NCBI GenBank assembly: GCA_965224815.1
Contig: CBDDAF010000003.1
Coordinates: 1,922,001-1,986,000, forward strand
Direction: 5' to 3'
DNA length: 64,000 nucleotides
From: CAYPEL01 sp036479985
GTDB lineage: Bacteria; Pseudomonadota; Gammaproteobacteria; DSM-19610
The translations under genes and the position numbers were made by a program. This document shows positions 18,637-27,415 of this stretch, in pieces (positions within the stretch are counted from its first letter, which is position 1; every line of letters starts with the position of its first letter). The notes below the pieces were generated by a model, which was not told the DNA's origin, searched no databases, and saw only the letters and a list, made by a program, of their open reading frames with translations.

Positions 18637-18675
18637 GTAATTAATTTAAGAATTTAATTTGAATGAGGACTTTAT

Positions 18676-20052
18676 ATGAGTTCCGGAAACATTGTTGAAA
18701 TCATCGGTGCTGTGGTCGACGTGGAATTTCCACGCGATTCCGTACCTAAAGTTTACGACGCATTGAATGTCGAATCCGCTGGGCTGACGCTGGAAGTACA
18801 GCATCAACTCGGTGACGGTATTGTGCGTACCATTGCCATGGGAACGACGGACGGTGTTAAACGTGGTGTTGAGGTAACTAACACCGGCACACCGATTATG
18901 GTTCCCGTTGGGCAGGGCACGTTGGGCCGAGTTATGGACGTATTGGGTAATCCGATTGATGAAGTTGGCCCGATTAAATCCGACAAGAAAATGCCAATTC
19001 ACCGTGAACCTCCAGTTTATGCAGATCAGGCAGCCAGCGTGGATATCCTGGAAACCGGTATCAAGGTTATCGATCTGATCATGCCCATATCCAAGGGCGG
19101 CAAGATCGGCTTATTCGGTGGCGCCGGTGTTGGCAAGACGGTCACGCTGATGGAGTTAATTCGTAACATCGCGGTTGAACACTCTGGTTTCTCGGTATTC
19201 GCAGGTGTTGGTGAACGTACTCGTGAAGGCAACGACTTCTACTACGAAATGCAGGAAGGCGGCGTGCTCGATAAGGTGGCGTTGGTTTACGGGCAGATGA
19301 ATGAACCACCTGGTAACCGCCTGCGTGTGGCACTGACCGGACTGACGATCGCGGAGAACTTCCGTGACGAAGGCCGTGATGTTTTGATGTTCATCGATAA
19401 CATTTACCGCTACACACTGGCTGGAACCGAAGTATCCGCACTGCTTGGCCGTATGCCGTCAGCGGTGGGTTACCAACCGACACTGGCTGAGGAAATGGGT
19501 GTTCTGCAAGAACGTATTACTTCAACCAAGACGGGTTCCATCACATCTTTCCAGGCCGTGTATGTGCCTGCGGATGATTTAACCGATCCGTCTCCCGCTA
19601 CTACCTTTGCTCACCTTGACGCCACGTTGGTGTTGTCACGCCAGGTTGCCGAGTTGGGGATCTATCCTGCTGTGGATCCGCTGGATTCCACATCACGCCA
19701 ACTAGATCCATTGATAGTGGGTAACGAACATTACGATACTGCTCGTGCGGTACAGGGTACCTTGCAGCGTTACAAAGAACTGCGCGACATCATCGCCATT
19801 CTGGGTATGGACGAACTGTCAGAAGACGACAAACAGGCCGTGTCCCGGGCGCGTAAAATCCAGCGCTTCCTGTCGCAACCATTCTTCGTGGCAGAGACCT
19901 TTACCGGCACACCAGGTAAGTATGTTTCGTTAAAAGATACCATCGCGGCATTCAAAGGAATCGTCAATGGCGATTACGACGAGTTGCCGGAACAGGCTTT
20001 CTACATGGTTGGCACCATTGATGAAGCCGTCGAAAAAGCCAAGACACTTTAA
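18676..20052 (+). CDS. atpD: F0F1 ATP synthase subunit beta
   Basis: Catalytic F1 subunit. It has 458 residues: P-loop GGAGVGKT at about 150-157, catalytic region GVGERTREGND with the Glu switch, and the signature PAVDPLDSTSR. The loop reads DNIYRYT where many bacteria have DNIFRYT, a conservative change. Confidence 0.97.
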   Translation: MSSGNIVEIIGAVVDVEFPRDSVPKVYDALNVESAGLTLEVQHQLGDGIVRTIAMGTTDGVKRGVEVTNTGTPIMVPVGQGTLGRVMDVLGNPIDEVGPIKSDKKMPIHREPPVYADQAASVDILETGIKVIDLIMPISKGGKIGLFGGAGVGKTVTLMELIRNIAVEHSGFSVFAGVGERTREGNDFYYEMQEGGVLDKVALVYGQMNEPPGNRLRVALTGLTIAENFRDEGRDVLMFIDNIYRYTLAGTEVSALLGRMPSAVGYQPTLAEEMGVLQERITSTKTGSITSFQAVYVPADDLTDPSPATTFAHLDATLVLSRQVAELGIYPAVDPLDSTSRQLDPLIVGNEHYDTARAVQGTLQRYKELRDIIAILGMDELSEDDKQAVSRARKIQRFLSQPFFVAETFTGTPGKYVSLKDTIAAFKGIVNGDYDELPEQAFYMVGTIDEAVEKAKTL

Positions 20053-20066
20053 AGCAGGATTAGACC

Positions 20067-20492
20067 ATGGCCATGACTATTCACGTCGATATTGTAAGTG
20101 CTGAAGCGGAAATATTTTCTGGTCAGGCCAACATGGTTTTTGCACCCGCCGAAATGGGTGAGGTCGGCATTGCGCCACGCCATACACCCATGCTGACACG
20201 ACTGAAAGCGGGCGAAGTCAGGTTGCAAATGGAAGGCAAGGAAGAGCAGTTTTTCTACGTATCCGGCGGCATGCTCGAAGTGCAACCACACGTAGTGACG
20301 GTACTGGCTGATACGGCAATGCGCGCCAAGGACATTGATGAAGCGGCGGTCATTAAAGCCAAGGAAGCGGCTGAAAAAGCCATGGTTGACCGGAAAAGTG
20401 ATTTCGACTACGCCAAAGCCAAGGTCGAGTTCGCTGAAGCTGCTGCACAGCTGCGCACCATTCAGAAAATACGCGATAAAACCAAACTCTAA
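20067..20492 (+). CDS. atpC: F0F1 ATP synthase subunit epsilon
   Basis: Regulatory foot of the rotor. It has 141 residues: an N-terminal beta sandwich (HVDIVSAEAEIFSGQANMV, GEVGIAPRHTPMLTRLK) and a C-terminal helical hairpin rich in Ala/Lys/Glu. Last gene of the atp operon, 10 bp before glmU. Confidence 0.95.
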   Translation: MAMTIHVDIVSAEAEIFSGQANMVFAPAEMGEVGIAPRHTPMLTRLKAGEVRLQMEGKEEQFFYVSGGMLEVQPHVVTVLADTAMRAKDIDEAAVIKAKEAAEKAMVDRKSDFDYAKAKVEFAEAAAQLRTIQKIRDKTKL

Positions 20493-20502
20493 ATAAATTG
20501 CT

Positions 20503-21868
20503 ATGTCATTAAGTGTGGTAATTCTCGCTGCTGGTCAGGGCACGCGTATGCGTTCTGCTTTGCCCAAGGTCTTACACCCCATTGGTGGGCGACCCTTATT
20601 GCAACATGTTATCAGCAAGGCCCAGACCCTCAATCCTGATTCTATCCATGTGGTTTATGGTCACGGCGGTGATGCGGTTCAACAAGCACTGAGTCACGAA
20701 ACTGTTCAATGGGTCGAGCAGGCTGAACAACTTGGTACCGGACACGCACTGATGCAGGCGCTACCGGCAATAAAAGATGGCGATACGGTTCTGGTGTTGT
20801 ACGGTGATGTTCCATTGATCAGCGCTGACACATTGTCGAAGTTGGTGGGCCAGACTGAACAAAACCCGTTAGCCGTGCTGACTGCAAATTTGGAAAACCC
20901 ACAAGGTTATGGCCGCATGCTACGTGACAGCCAGGGCCAGTTAATCGGCATTGTGGAACAAAAAGATGCCAATGAAACACAACTTGCTATCAGTGAAATC
21001 AATACAGGATTTCTGGCAGGCGATGCAGCACTGTTACGCAGTTGGTTATCAAACCTGAAAAATAACAACGCCCAGGGCGAATACTACCTGACGGATGTGG
21101 TTGCAATGGCAGCAAATGATGACCATCGCATTGCCAGCAGTCAGGCAGAACATGAATATGAAATTCTCGGTGTTAATGACCGGGTTCAACTGGCAGGGCT
21201 GGAGCGTTTTTATCAACGCAACCAGGCAGAGAAGCTGATGCGTAACGGTGCAACGCTGGCCGATCCGAGCCGTGTCGAAGTGCGTGGCAGCGGTTCAAAC
21301 CGGCCGCGATTGCATGATCGATATCAATGTGATCTTTGAAGGTAACGTCAAATTGGGTGAGGGTGTTCGTATTGGCCCCAACTGTTTGATACGCAACGTC
21401 GAGATCGGCGATGGTGTTGAGATTCTGGCAAATTGTGTGTTGGAAGAAGCGACCATTGGCCAAGAATCACACATTGGTCCATTCGCTCGCCTACGTCCGG
21501 AAACAAAACTGGCTGACAAAGTGCGCGTGGGCAATTTTGTGGAAATCAAAAAATCCACCATCGCCAGCGGTTCCAAAGTGAATCACCTGAGCTATATTGG
21601 TGATACGGTGATGGGTTCCGGTGTTAATATCGGTGCGGGTTCAATCACCTGTAACTATGACGGTGCCTACAAACATCTGACCGAAATTGGCGATAATGTT
21701 TTTGTCGGTTCCGATAGCCAATTAATAGCGCCGGTCAAAATTGGAGCTGGCTCAACTATTGGAGCTGGTTCTACTATCACCCGTGATGTGCCGCCAGATG
21801 AATTGACACTGAGCCGGGCCAGCCAGAAAACCATCCAGGGCTGGGAGCGGCCTACCAAGAAAAAATAG
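20503..21868 (+). CDS. glmU: Bifunctional UDP-GlcNAc pyrophosphorylase / GlcN-1-P acetyltransferase GlmU, frameshifted
   Basis: Makes UDP-GlcNAc for peptidoglycan and LPS. The N-terminal uridylyltransferase (signature LAAGQGTRMRSALPKVLHPI) runs in one frame and the left-handed beta-helix acetyltransferase (hexapeptide repeats, GAGSITCNYDGA) continues in the +1 frame. The break is at about 21291-21293. Removing one G in the GCGGTT there restores VRGSVQTGRDC and a 454-residue protein, the family length. The gene is normally essential and only one copy is in view, so a base-call error is as likely as a real mutation. Confidence 0.9.
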
Positions 21869-21942
21869 CTTAGCTTTCATACAGCTTCGAGCGTTCGGGC
21901 CGTTATAAAGTTGATTGCAACAAGGGAATAAGGAATACAGAG

Positions 21943-23775
21943 ATGTGCGGTATTGTCGGTGCCATAGCCCAACGTAATGTTTCACCCATTTTGCTTGAAG
22001 GTCTGCGGCGGCTCGAATACCGTGGCTACGATTCAGCAGGCATCGCTATCCTCAATGAGGGCCAAAGTCTTGAACGGGTACGTACCCAGGGTAAGGTTGC
22101 TGAACTGGCCGGTGCACTCGAAAAAAACGATCTGAATGGAGACAGTGGCATTGCCCATACGCGATGGGCAACACACGGCAAGCCGAGTGAAAAAAATGCC
22201 CATCCACACATTTGCCGTAACAAGGTAGCCGTCGTTCATAACGGTATTATTGAAAACCACGAACAGTTACGTGCCAGCCAAAAAGCGCTGGATTTTTCTT
22301 TTACCTCAGATACCGATACCGAAGTCATTGTCCATCAGGTGTATCACTACCTGGATCAGGACAATGATTTGTTTACCGCTGTACAAAAAGCCTGTGCAGA
22401 TATGGAAGGTGCCTTTGCTCTGGGTGTGATCAGCACCAGCGAACCCGGTCATTTGATAGCCGCGCGCCGTGGTAGCCCGTTAGTTATTGGCGTGGGTATT
22501 GGAGAATATTTTATTGCATCCGATGTGGCTGCACTTCTGCCCGTCACACAACGCTTCATTTTTCTACAAGACGGCGATATTGCCGACATCCGGCATGACA
22601 GTCTGGTAATTTATGACGCCTCAGGTAATGTCGCTGAACGTCCAGAACGTCAATCGGAATTGAGCGCCGACTCCGTCGAACGTGGCGAATACCGCCATTA
22701 CATGCTCAAAGAAATTTACGAACAACCGCGCGCCATTGCTGACACACTGGAAGGCCGCATATCGCGTGGCCGTGTTATGGAAGAAGCCTTCGGTGCAGGC
22801 GCTACAGAAATATTTGACAAGGTAAAGGGTGTTCACATCATCGCCTGTGGTACCAGTTATCACGCTGGCCTGGTTGGCCGCCACTGGTTGGAATCGATCG
22901 CTGGCATTCCTTGCAGTGTCGAAGTCGCCAGCGAATTCCGTTACCGCAAACCGGTCGTGCGCAACAGCTCACTGATCGTAACGCTATCACAGTCCGGTGA
23001 AACCGCCGATACACTGGCAGGTTTGCAGGAAGCTAAACGGTTGGGCTTTGGCCAATCGCTGTCCATCTGTAACGTGCCGGAAAGTTCACTGGTGCGCGAA
23101 TCCGATCTGGTCTTGATGACTCGTGCTGGTCCAGAAATCGGCGTTGCATCAACCAAAGCGTTTACCACACAACTGGTTGCATTGATGTTACTGGTGATTG
23201 TGCTCGGCCGCCGCTTTAATATGACGCCCGAACTCGAAGAAGAATTGGTTCGCCAACTCAAACACCTGCCGCGCGAAATAGAAGACGTACTGAAGCTCGA
23301 CACACAGATTGAACAATTGGCGGAACGTTTCGCCGATAAACACAACGCCCTGTTCCTGGGCCGAGGAGCGCAGTACCCGGTCGCAATGGAAGGCGCCCTC
23401 AAACTGAAAGAAATTTCCTATATTCACGCCGAAGCCTATCCAGCGGGTGAACTAAAACACGGCCCGCTGGCACTGGTCGATGCCGATATGCCGATCGTCA
23501 CCGTGGCACCCAACAATGAACTATTGGAAAAACTCAAATCCAATTTACAGGAAGTGGAAGCGCGTGGTGGCGAGATGTTGGTATTCGCCGATGTGAATGC
23601 GGGCCTGTCATCCACGGATAACAGCTACGTACTACCCGTTGCGCCAACAGACGATTGTGTGGCACCGATTGTATTCACCGTGCCTTTACAACTGCTTGCC
23701 TACCACGTTGCCGTTCTCAAAGGCACCGATGTAGATCAACCGCGCAATCTTGCTAAATCTGTAACCGTCGAATAA
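21943..23775 (+). CDS. glmS: Glutamine-fructose-6-phosphate aminotransferase (isomerising) GlmS
   Basis: First step of hexosamine synthesis, feeding GlmU. It has 610 residues: N-terminal class II glutaminase with catalytic Cys as residue 2 (MCGIVGA) and two SIS domains carrying ACGTSYHAG and TLSQSGETADT, ending with LAKSVTVE. It lies 74 bp after glmU. No glmS ribozyme or GlmZ-type site was identified. Confidence 0.97.
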   Translation: MCGIVGAIAQRNVSPILLEGLRRLEYRGYDSAGIAILNEGQSLERVRTQGKVAELAGALEKNDLNGDSGIAHTRWATHGKPSEKNAHPHICRNKVAVVHNGIIENHEQLRASQKALDFSFTSDTDTEVIVHQVYHYLDQDNDLFTAVQKACADMEGAFALGVISTSEPGHLIAARRGSPLVIGVGIGEYFIASDVAALLPVTQRFIFLQDGDIADIRHDSLVIYDASGNVAERPERQSELSADSVERGEYRHYMLKEIYEQPRAIADTLEGRISRGRVMEEAFGAGATEIFDKVKGVHIIACGTSYHAGLVGRHWLESIAGIPCSVEVASEFRYRKPVVRNSSLIVTLSQSGETADTLAGLQEAKRLGFGQSLSICNVPESSLVRESDLVLMTRAGPEIGVASTKAFTTQLVALMLLVIVLGRRFNMTPELEEELVRQLKHLPREIEDVLKLDTQIEQLAERFADKHNALFLGRGAQYPVAMEGALKLKEISYIHAEAYPAGELKHGPLALVDADMPIVTVAPNNELLEKLKSNLQEVEARGGEMLVFADVNAGLSSTDNSYVLPVAPTDDCVAPIVFTVPLQLLAYHVAVLKGTDVDQPRNLAKSVTVE

Positions 23776-24074
23776 TACTTATTAATCATCCTGTTATTGG
23801 GCCTACAAACCGCACAGTTCAGAAAAGTGCAAGATATCCTGCCAGGATAGATACGCGCTATAGCGAGTAAAACCCACCTGTTTAACGTTGATAACCCTCT
23901 ATATTCGTGGAAAACGATCAGAAAAACCGCAATTTATGGTATAATCCCACGCTTGTCAGCGATCTTGATCTACATGAGCGGTACTGTTTGCTAGCCAGAC
24001 AAATTATTTATCAGGCCGAAGTTCGCCTGCCATAACAATTTTGAAACCATCCGATTTAATCGAAGGAGAATCCG
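23776..24074 (+). promoter_or_regulatory. Intergenic region with a candidate -10 element
   Basis: 299 bp without a gene between glmS and the next coding sequence. It holds a TATAAT hexamer at 23940-23945 about 130 bp upstream of the next start. No good -35 at normal spacing is seen. The rest shows no tRNA, hairpin terminator or repeat that I can recognise. Confidence 0.3.
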
Positions 24075-24368
24075 GTGAGTAAGGATTTGATGTTCTATTG
24101 CATTCCACAACAGGCCTACATGCGTGTCACCAACTGTGAAAACCTGCGTAATCGCCCGGCCGGCAAAGCGCCCGCTGGCGCCCAACCCATGCTTCGTGCG
24201 TGTGAAAAATGCGTCATGTATCCCCTGGTCGACAAGGAAAAGGTACCGACTATCAGCCTTAAGGCCTACCTGGATGGCAGCAAACCAAAAATAGCCAACC
24301 TCCAGGCAGCCGCCAACAAGAAAATTATCCAGGCCAATGAAAATACCAATCTCCAGGAAAGCGCCTAA
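24075..24368 (+). CDS. Small Cys-containing protein of unknown function
   Basis: 97 residues from a GTG start with a strong ribosome-binding site (GAAGGAG, 7 nt upstream). I do not recognise the family. Four Cys are present at 9, 21, 43 and 46, the last two as CEKC, which could bind a metal or form a redox pair. There is no signal peptide or membrane helix. The C-terminal third is Lys/Asn/Ala-rich and probably helical. A GC-rich hairpin follows. Confidence 0.65.
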   Translation: MSKDLMFYCIPQQAYMRVTNCENLRNRPAGKAPAGAQPMLRACEKCVMYPLVDKEKVPTISLKAYLDGSKPKIANLQAAANKKIIQANENTNLQESA

Positions 24369-24383
24369 CAAGATCTAATGACC

Positions 24384-24402
24384 CCGGGCCATCCAGGCCC
24401 GG
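24384..24402 (+). terminator. GC-rich hairpin after the small Cys protein
   Basis: CCGGGCC (24384-24390), loop ATCCA, GGCCCGG (24396-24402). The stem is strong but lacks a T-tract, so it may be a terminator or only an mRNA end-stabilising hairpin. Confidence 0.5.
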
Positions 24403-24533
24403 TGTCATAACCTCTACAACCTACCTTAATTTCCCTAAAAGTCCCGCTGCAAATTTACAAAAAAACCATCCCCTCTCCCCCAGGATATATAATCAACCTG
24501 TCATTTGGTTTTTCAGGTTGAGAGTATCGCAAC

Positions 24534-25394
24534 ATGACAACACCCTACTACGGAGTCCGCAGACTCGGCCCCTACCTCGGAGTAATCCAGGTGATCGACG
24601 TCGGCAACGCCTGTGCCTATTCCACTAACGGCCGCACCTGGCGCATTCGCATGCAGACCAGTTCCGGCCGCTTTCGCTGGGGTGCGACACTGGTGTCGGA
24701 TGAAGATCTGAACGAAGTCACCATCGTTAACGCTGATAAACTACTGGAAGCATTACGCAAACGGCCACCTGTACCGTTTCCTATTCGTGATCATTATGAA
24801 CTTTGGCTAATGAACAGTAACAACCGTAAACCACTCGCGTTGTTAAAAACCTGCTACCAGAGTAGCGATATCAGCGAAGTGAAAGACCCGCATTGGCAAC
24901 CGTTCCAGATGGCGGGTTCAGGCTTTGTTTCCGAAACACTTGAAAAGCAACAAGCGGCAAATAAACGCGCTATAAATAAAACCGCCCACAGTAGTCAACT
25001 GGAGCAGCAGATCAATATGGCATCAAGACCTAACCCGGTCGCGCAATGGATTGAACGTCATGCTGACGGTGGAGGTACAGGTAAAACCGGATTACGTATT
25101 GTAGACAAAGACATCGGCCGCCAGTTTAAAGCAGCAGAATTCCCCGAACTGCTAGTCAGTGAAAATTGGAATAATGAAGCTGAACAGAGTTTGGTCAACG
25201 ACTACCACAACTGGCAAGCAGCCTGGTTACTGGCGCACCAAAACCTGACAAAACAAACCCGCACAAACCTGGAACAAGCCGCCTGTAAACGGCCGCAAAG
25301 TTTGTTATCAACCTACACACTGATTCCAGAAATCATCGACCAGGCAGCCATTAAAGTAGCATTGGTCAGCGCTAAATTGATGAATGCTTCGTAG
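24534..25394 (+). CDS. Conserved-looking hypothetical protein
   Basis: 286 residues, no recognised family. The N-terminal 120 residues look like a compact beta-rich domain (GVRRLGPYLGVIQVIDVGN, then WRIRMQTSSGRFRWG). The C-terminal half is helical and polar with a Gln/Asn-rich middle. No signal peptide or membrane helix. Codon use is like the housekeeping genes and unlike the AT-rich cassette genes that follow, so it is probably resident rather than recently acquired. Confidence 0.6.
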   Translation: MTTPYYGVRRLGPYLGVIQVIDVGNACAYSTNGRTWRIRMQTSSGRFRWGATLVSDEDLNEVTIVNADKLLEALRKRPPVPFPIRDHYELWLMNSNNRKPLALLKTCYQSSDISEVKDPHWQPFQMAGSGFVSETLEKQQAANKRAINKTAHSSQLEQQINMASRPNPVAQWIERHADGGGTGKTGLRIVDKDIGRQFKAAEFPELLVSENWNNEAEQSLVNDYHNWQAAWLLAHQNLTKQTRTNLEQAACKRPQSLLSTYTLIPEIIDQAAIKVALVSAKLMNAS

Positions 25395-25432
25395 CCACGT
25401 AAAAAGACTTGCAAGGGAATTAGCAAGTATCT

Positions 25433-25488
25433 GTAGGAGCGGCTTCAGCCGCGATGAACGCACCGATGATCGTGGCTGAAGCCACTAC
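25433..25488. repeat. REP-like palindrome, copy 3 (degenerate), with tail
   Basis: The left arm is intact; the right arm is decayed (GTGGCTGAAGCCACTAC). It is followed by an asymmetric tail to about 25544 (AATGACAAGATGCATGA ... ATCAGAGGTTTCC) related to those next to copies 4 and 6. It lies directly beside the integrase remnant. Confidence 0.85.
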
Positions 25489-25586
25489 ATAAATTACACT
25501 GTGTGCAATGACAAGATGCATGACACATCAGAGGTTTCCCAGAATCTTACTAACTTTGATTTGGTAGCAATCAAGTCAAGATCCAT

Positions 25587-25682
25587 AATGCGTAAGCGTA
25601 TCCAGTTACTATAAACATGCTCAGCATGAATAATTTAGTTACGATCACGCGCCTGCTGGAGTAATTTCGGCTTCCTTGCCAT
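25587..25682 (-). pseudogene. Integron integrase (IntI-like) N-terminal remnant
   Basis: Minus-strand reading from the ATG at 25682 gives MARKPKLLQQARDRN, a stop, then in the same frame IIHAEHVYSNWIRLRI. This has the pattern of the integron integrase N-terminus (KLLxQVRDxIRxKHYxxRTExxYxxWIRRFI), with the recognition region decayed. After about 32 codons the similarity is lost and the catalytic part is missing. Its orientation, facing away from a block of small genes with attC-like sites, is the standard intI layout. I identify it by pattern only. Confidence 0.5.
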
Positions 25683-25837
25683 GGTGTAATCCTCTCAATG
25701 GATATTGGTGTACTTTTCAGGGTAGTATTGAAACAGATCAAAGAGATGGAGTCACGGATGTCAGCTTATAAACCAGATATGGGGCAGAACTTTACCCCGT
25801 TATCATCTTATAACTAACTGTTAGATGCTGACACAAT
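25683..25837 (+). other. Possible attI / promoter region before the first cassette
   Basis: The 155 bp between the integrase remnant and the first small gene end with GTTAGAT (25820-25826), a perfect match to the integron core site GTTRRRY, 11 nt before the first ATG. Its extended form GTTAGATGC is the exact complement of GCATCTAAC at 26165-26173, as expected for the two ends of one cassette. Confidence 0.5.
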
Positions 25838-26143
25838 ATGAAATTAATACCAGATCCACCACCAGCCAACGATTTACGTGTTTTAAGACCGATGTTGAAA
25901 TGGATTGGCTACTTTATATTATTTATAGCGCTAGCACTTATAGCATTTGATAGTTACTGGCCTCATTACCTTAGGAGTTTTCTACTTGCAGTTGATTTAG
26001 ATCATACAGTTGCTGAGTATGTCGTATACGTTGTTGGGCACATGCATTTATTATTAATTGCAATTGGTGGATTCATGGTAATAAAAGCAAGAAAAAAACC
26101 AGTATATCCAACCAATAAAAATGTCGAGGAAGGAAAGTTTTAG
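25838..26143 (+). CDS. Small membrane protein (first cassette gene)
   Basis: 101 residues, family not recognised. Two predicted membrane helices: about 20-40 (LKWIGYFILFIALALIAFDSY) and 62-83 (YVVYVVGHMHLLLIAIGGFMVI). The N-terminus is Pro-rich and the C-terminus short and charged. It is AT-rich compared with the upstream genes. It starts 11 nt after a core site and is followed by an attC-like structure, so it reads as an integron cassette gene. Confidence 0.6.
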   Translation: MKLIPDPPPANDLRVLRPMLKWIGYFILFIALALIAFDSYWPHYLRSFLLAVDLDHTVAEYVVYVVGHMHLLLIAIGGFMVIKARKKPVYPTNKNVEEGKF

Positions 26144-26164
26144 CACTTGGTATATGAATTTTAC

Positions 26165-26270
26165 GCATCTAACAAGGGCATGCAGCAGACAGCGAAACCT
26201 GTCACTTCTTTTGCAAAAAGCCGCAAAAGAAGCGCCACGTTCCGCTGCGGCTGATGCCAACGTTATGTGC
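26165..26270 (+). other. attC-like recombination site 1
   Basis: Runs from GCATCTAAC (R'') to GTTATGTGC (R'). Near-complementary inner arms (GGGCATGCAGCAGACAGCG and CGCTGCGGCTGATGCC) enclose a perfect 10-bp inner stem CTTCTTTTGC / GCAAAAGAAG. This folding single-strand structure between small genes is the hallmark of integron 59-base elements. Confidence 0.65.
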
Positions 26271-26280
26271 CTAAACAGAG

Positions 26281-26720
26281 ATGGGAATGAATAATCAATT
26301 ATCTGCTGCGTCTTTATTGAGTGGGTCTAAAGAATATTTTCATGCCATGAAAATATTATCTTCACATTTGTCAAATAAAACTGTAAGACCAATTGGGTTA
26401 ATGGCTTCGCAATCTATTGAGCTAATTTTAAAATCTTATTTAGTAATTAATGGTTGGGATGAACCACGATTAAAAAAAGAAATTGGTCATGATTTAGAAA
26501 AAGCTTGGAAGGAAGCCAGAGGTGTGGGATGCCTATTAAAAGTTCGCCCTCCATGTCTGTCAGATTACTAAATATCAGTTATGATAAACCTTTTCTATTT
26601 CGCTACCCTAGAGAAAAAATGGCGGCAGCTATAACGTCGCCAGAAGTTCTTTGTAGAGAAGTGGAAGAAATGATTGGTTGTGTAGAAAAACGGATACAGA
26701 GTGACAAATACGGCACATAA
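26281..26720 (+). pseudogene. HEPN-like protein, frameshifted cassette gene
   Basis: Two overlapping frames (26281-26571 and on to 26720) make one protein of about 146 residues if one base is added in the G-run at 26526-26528. The joined product has an alpha-helical layout reminiscent of HEPN domains: SIELILKSYLVINGW, GHDLEKAWKEA, then FLFRYPREK and a final helix. No Rx4-6H ribonuclease motif is evident. AT-rich, between two attC-like sites. It could be a decayed gene or a base-call error. Confidence 0.5.
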
Positions 26721-26801
26721 CCAGGGCTTCATCTGACCCGCAGCCCCGCCGCTCCTATCGTCGCTCTGGGTATGTGGTCAGATGAAGCCAACGTTATATT
26801 T
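26713..26801 (+). other. attC-like recombination site 2
   Basis: GCACATAAC (26713-26721) and GTTATATTT (26793-26801) bound a long inverted repeat with perfect arms GGCTTCATCTGACC and GGTCAGATGAAGCC. GCACATAAC is the exact complement of GTTATGTGC at the start of the same cassette. Confidence 0.72.
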
Positions 26802-26856
26802 CAGATGCAATCTGATTAAAGGCGCCTAATAAGTTACAAATAGTAAGGAGAGAATT

Positions 26857-26961
26857 ATGGCTAAAGGTAAAGATGCAAAAAAAGCACCTAAAAAGAAACC
26901 TGAAAAAACGTTGAAGGAAAAGCGCGCTGAAAAAAAGGAAAAGAAAGCCAATAAAAGATAA
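26857..26961 (+). CDS. Lys-rich 34-residue microprotein
   Basis: 34 codons from the ATG at 26857, with a perfect AAGGAG 6 nt upstream. Of the 34 residues, about half are Lys or Arg (MAKGKDAKKAPKKKPEKTLK then EKRAEKKEKKANKR) with no aromatic residues. Strong start signal and cassette setting argue that it is real. Similar tiny Lys-rich proteins occur in other gammaproteobacterial genomes to my knowledge, but no function is assigned. Probably nucleic-acid-associated by charge; this is a guess. Confidence 0.65.
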   Translation: MAKGKDAKKAPKKKPEKTLKEKRAEKKEKKANKR

Positions 26962-27008
26962 ATATGATTCCTAAATTAAACATTCAGCAGGCGCTCTTTG
27001 AGATAAAA

Positions 27009-27070
27009 AAATATAACAAGTGCCTCCAGAGCGACGCCAAAAAGCGTCGCGCCTGAGGCAGGCGTAAGCT
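27009..27070 (+). other. attC-like recombination site 3
   Basis: Starts AAATATAAC (27009-27017), the exact complement of GTTATATTT at the start of this cassette. It continues with arms TGCCTC...GCGACGC and GCGTCGC...GAGGCA, and ends GGCGTAAGCT, where one T of the expected GTTA core is missing, so the right end looks decayed. Confidence 0.62.
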
Positions 27071-27148
27071 TAAAAACCCCAAGATTTGCAATAAATCCCA
27101 CCTGAGACTACAATGTAATACATAGTAGTCATACAAATAGGTATCGTC

Positions 27149-27415
27149 ATGGGTGTAACTAGCATAAGACTTCAACCTGAAATTGAAAATCCATTAGAAA
27201 AATTGGCAACCAAGCTTGATAGAAGCAAAAATTATCTTATTAATCAAGCAATTAAAGAGTTTCTTGCTCGTAAATCACTTGACGAAAAAAAATGGAATGA
27301 AACACTAGAAGCATTAGAGTCAGTAAAATCGAATAGAGTCATTGAAGAACAAGATGTCAATGAGTGGCTAGATAGCTGGGGTAAAGATAACGAACAAAAG
27401 CCACCTAAAATATGA
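27149..27415 (+). CDS. Ribbon-helix-helix antitoxin
   Basis: 88 residues. The N-terminal CopG/RHH fold (VTSIRLQPEIENPLEKLATKL, then DRSKNYLINQAIKEFLARKS) provides DNA binding and autorepression in such systems. The C-terminal acidic tail would wrap the toxin. It overlaps the ParE-like gene by 4 bp (ATGA), the classic type II toxin-antitoxin arrangement. AT-rich; toxin-antitoxin pairs are typical stabilisers of large integron arrays. Confidence 0.85.
   Translation: MGVTSIRLQPEIENPLEKLATKLDRSKNYLINQAIKEFLARKSLDEKKWNETLEALESVKSNRVIEEQDVNEWLDSWGKDNEQKPPKI

Noticed and set aside
26505..26720. 71-codon frame as an independent gene
   Set aside because: It continues the upstream HEPN-like protein in a shifted frame and lacks its own ribosome-binding site.
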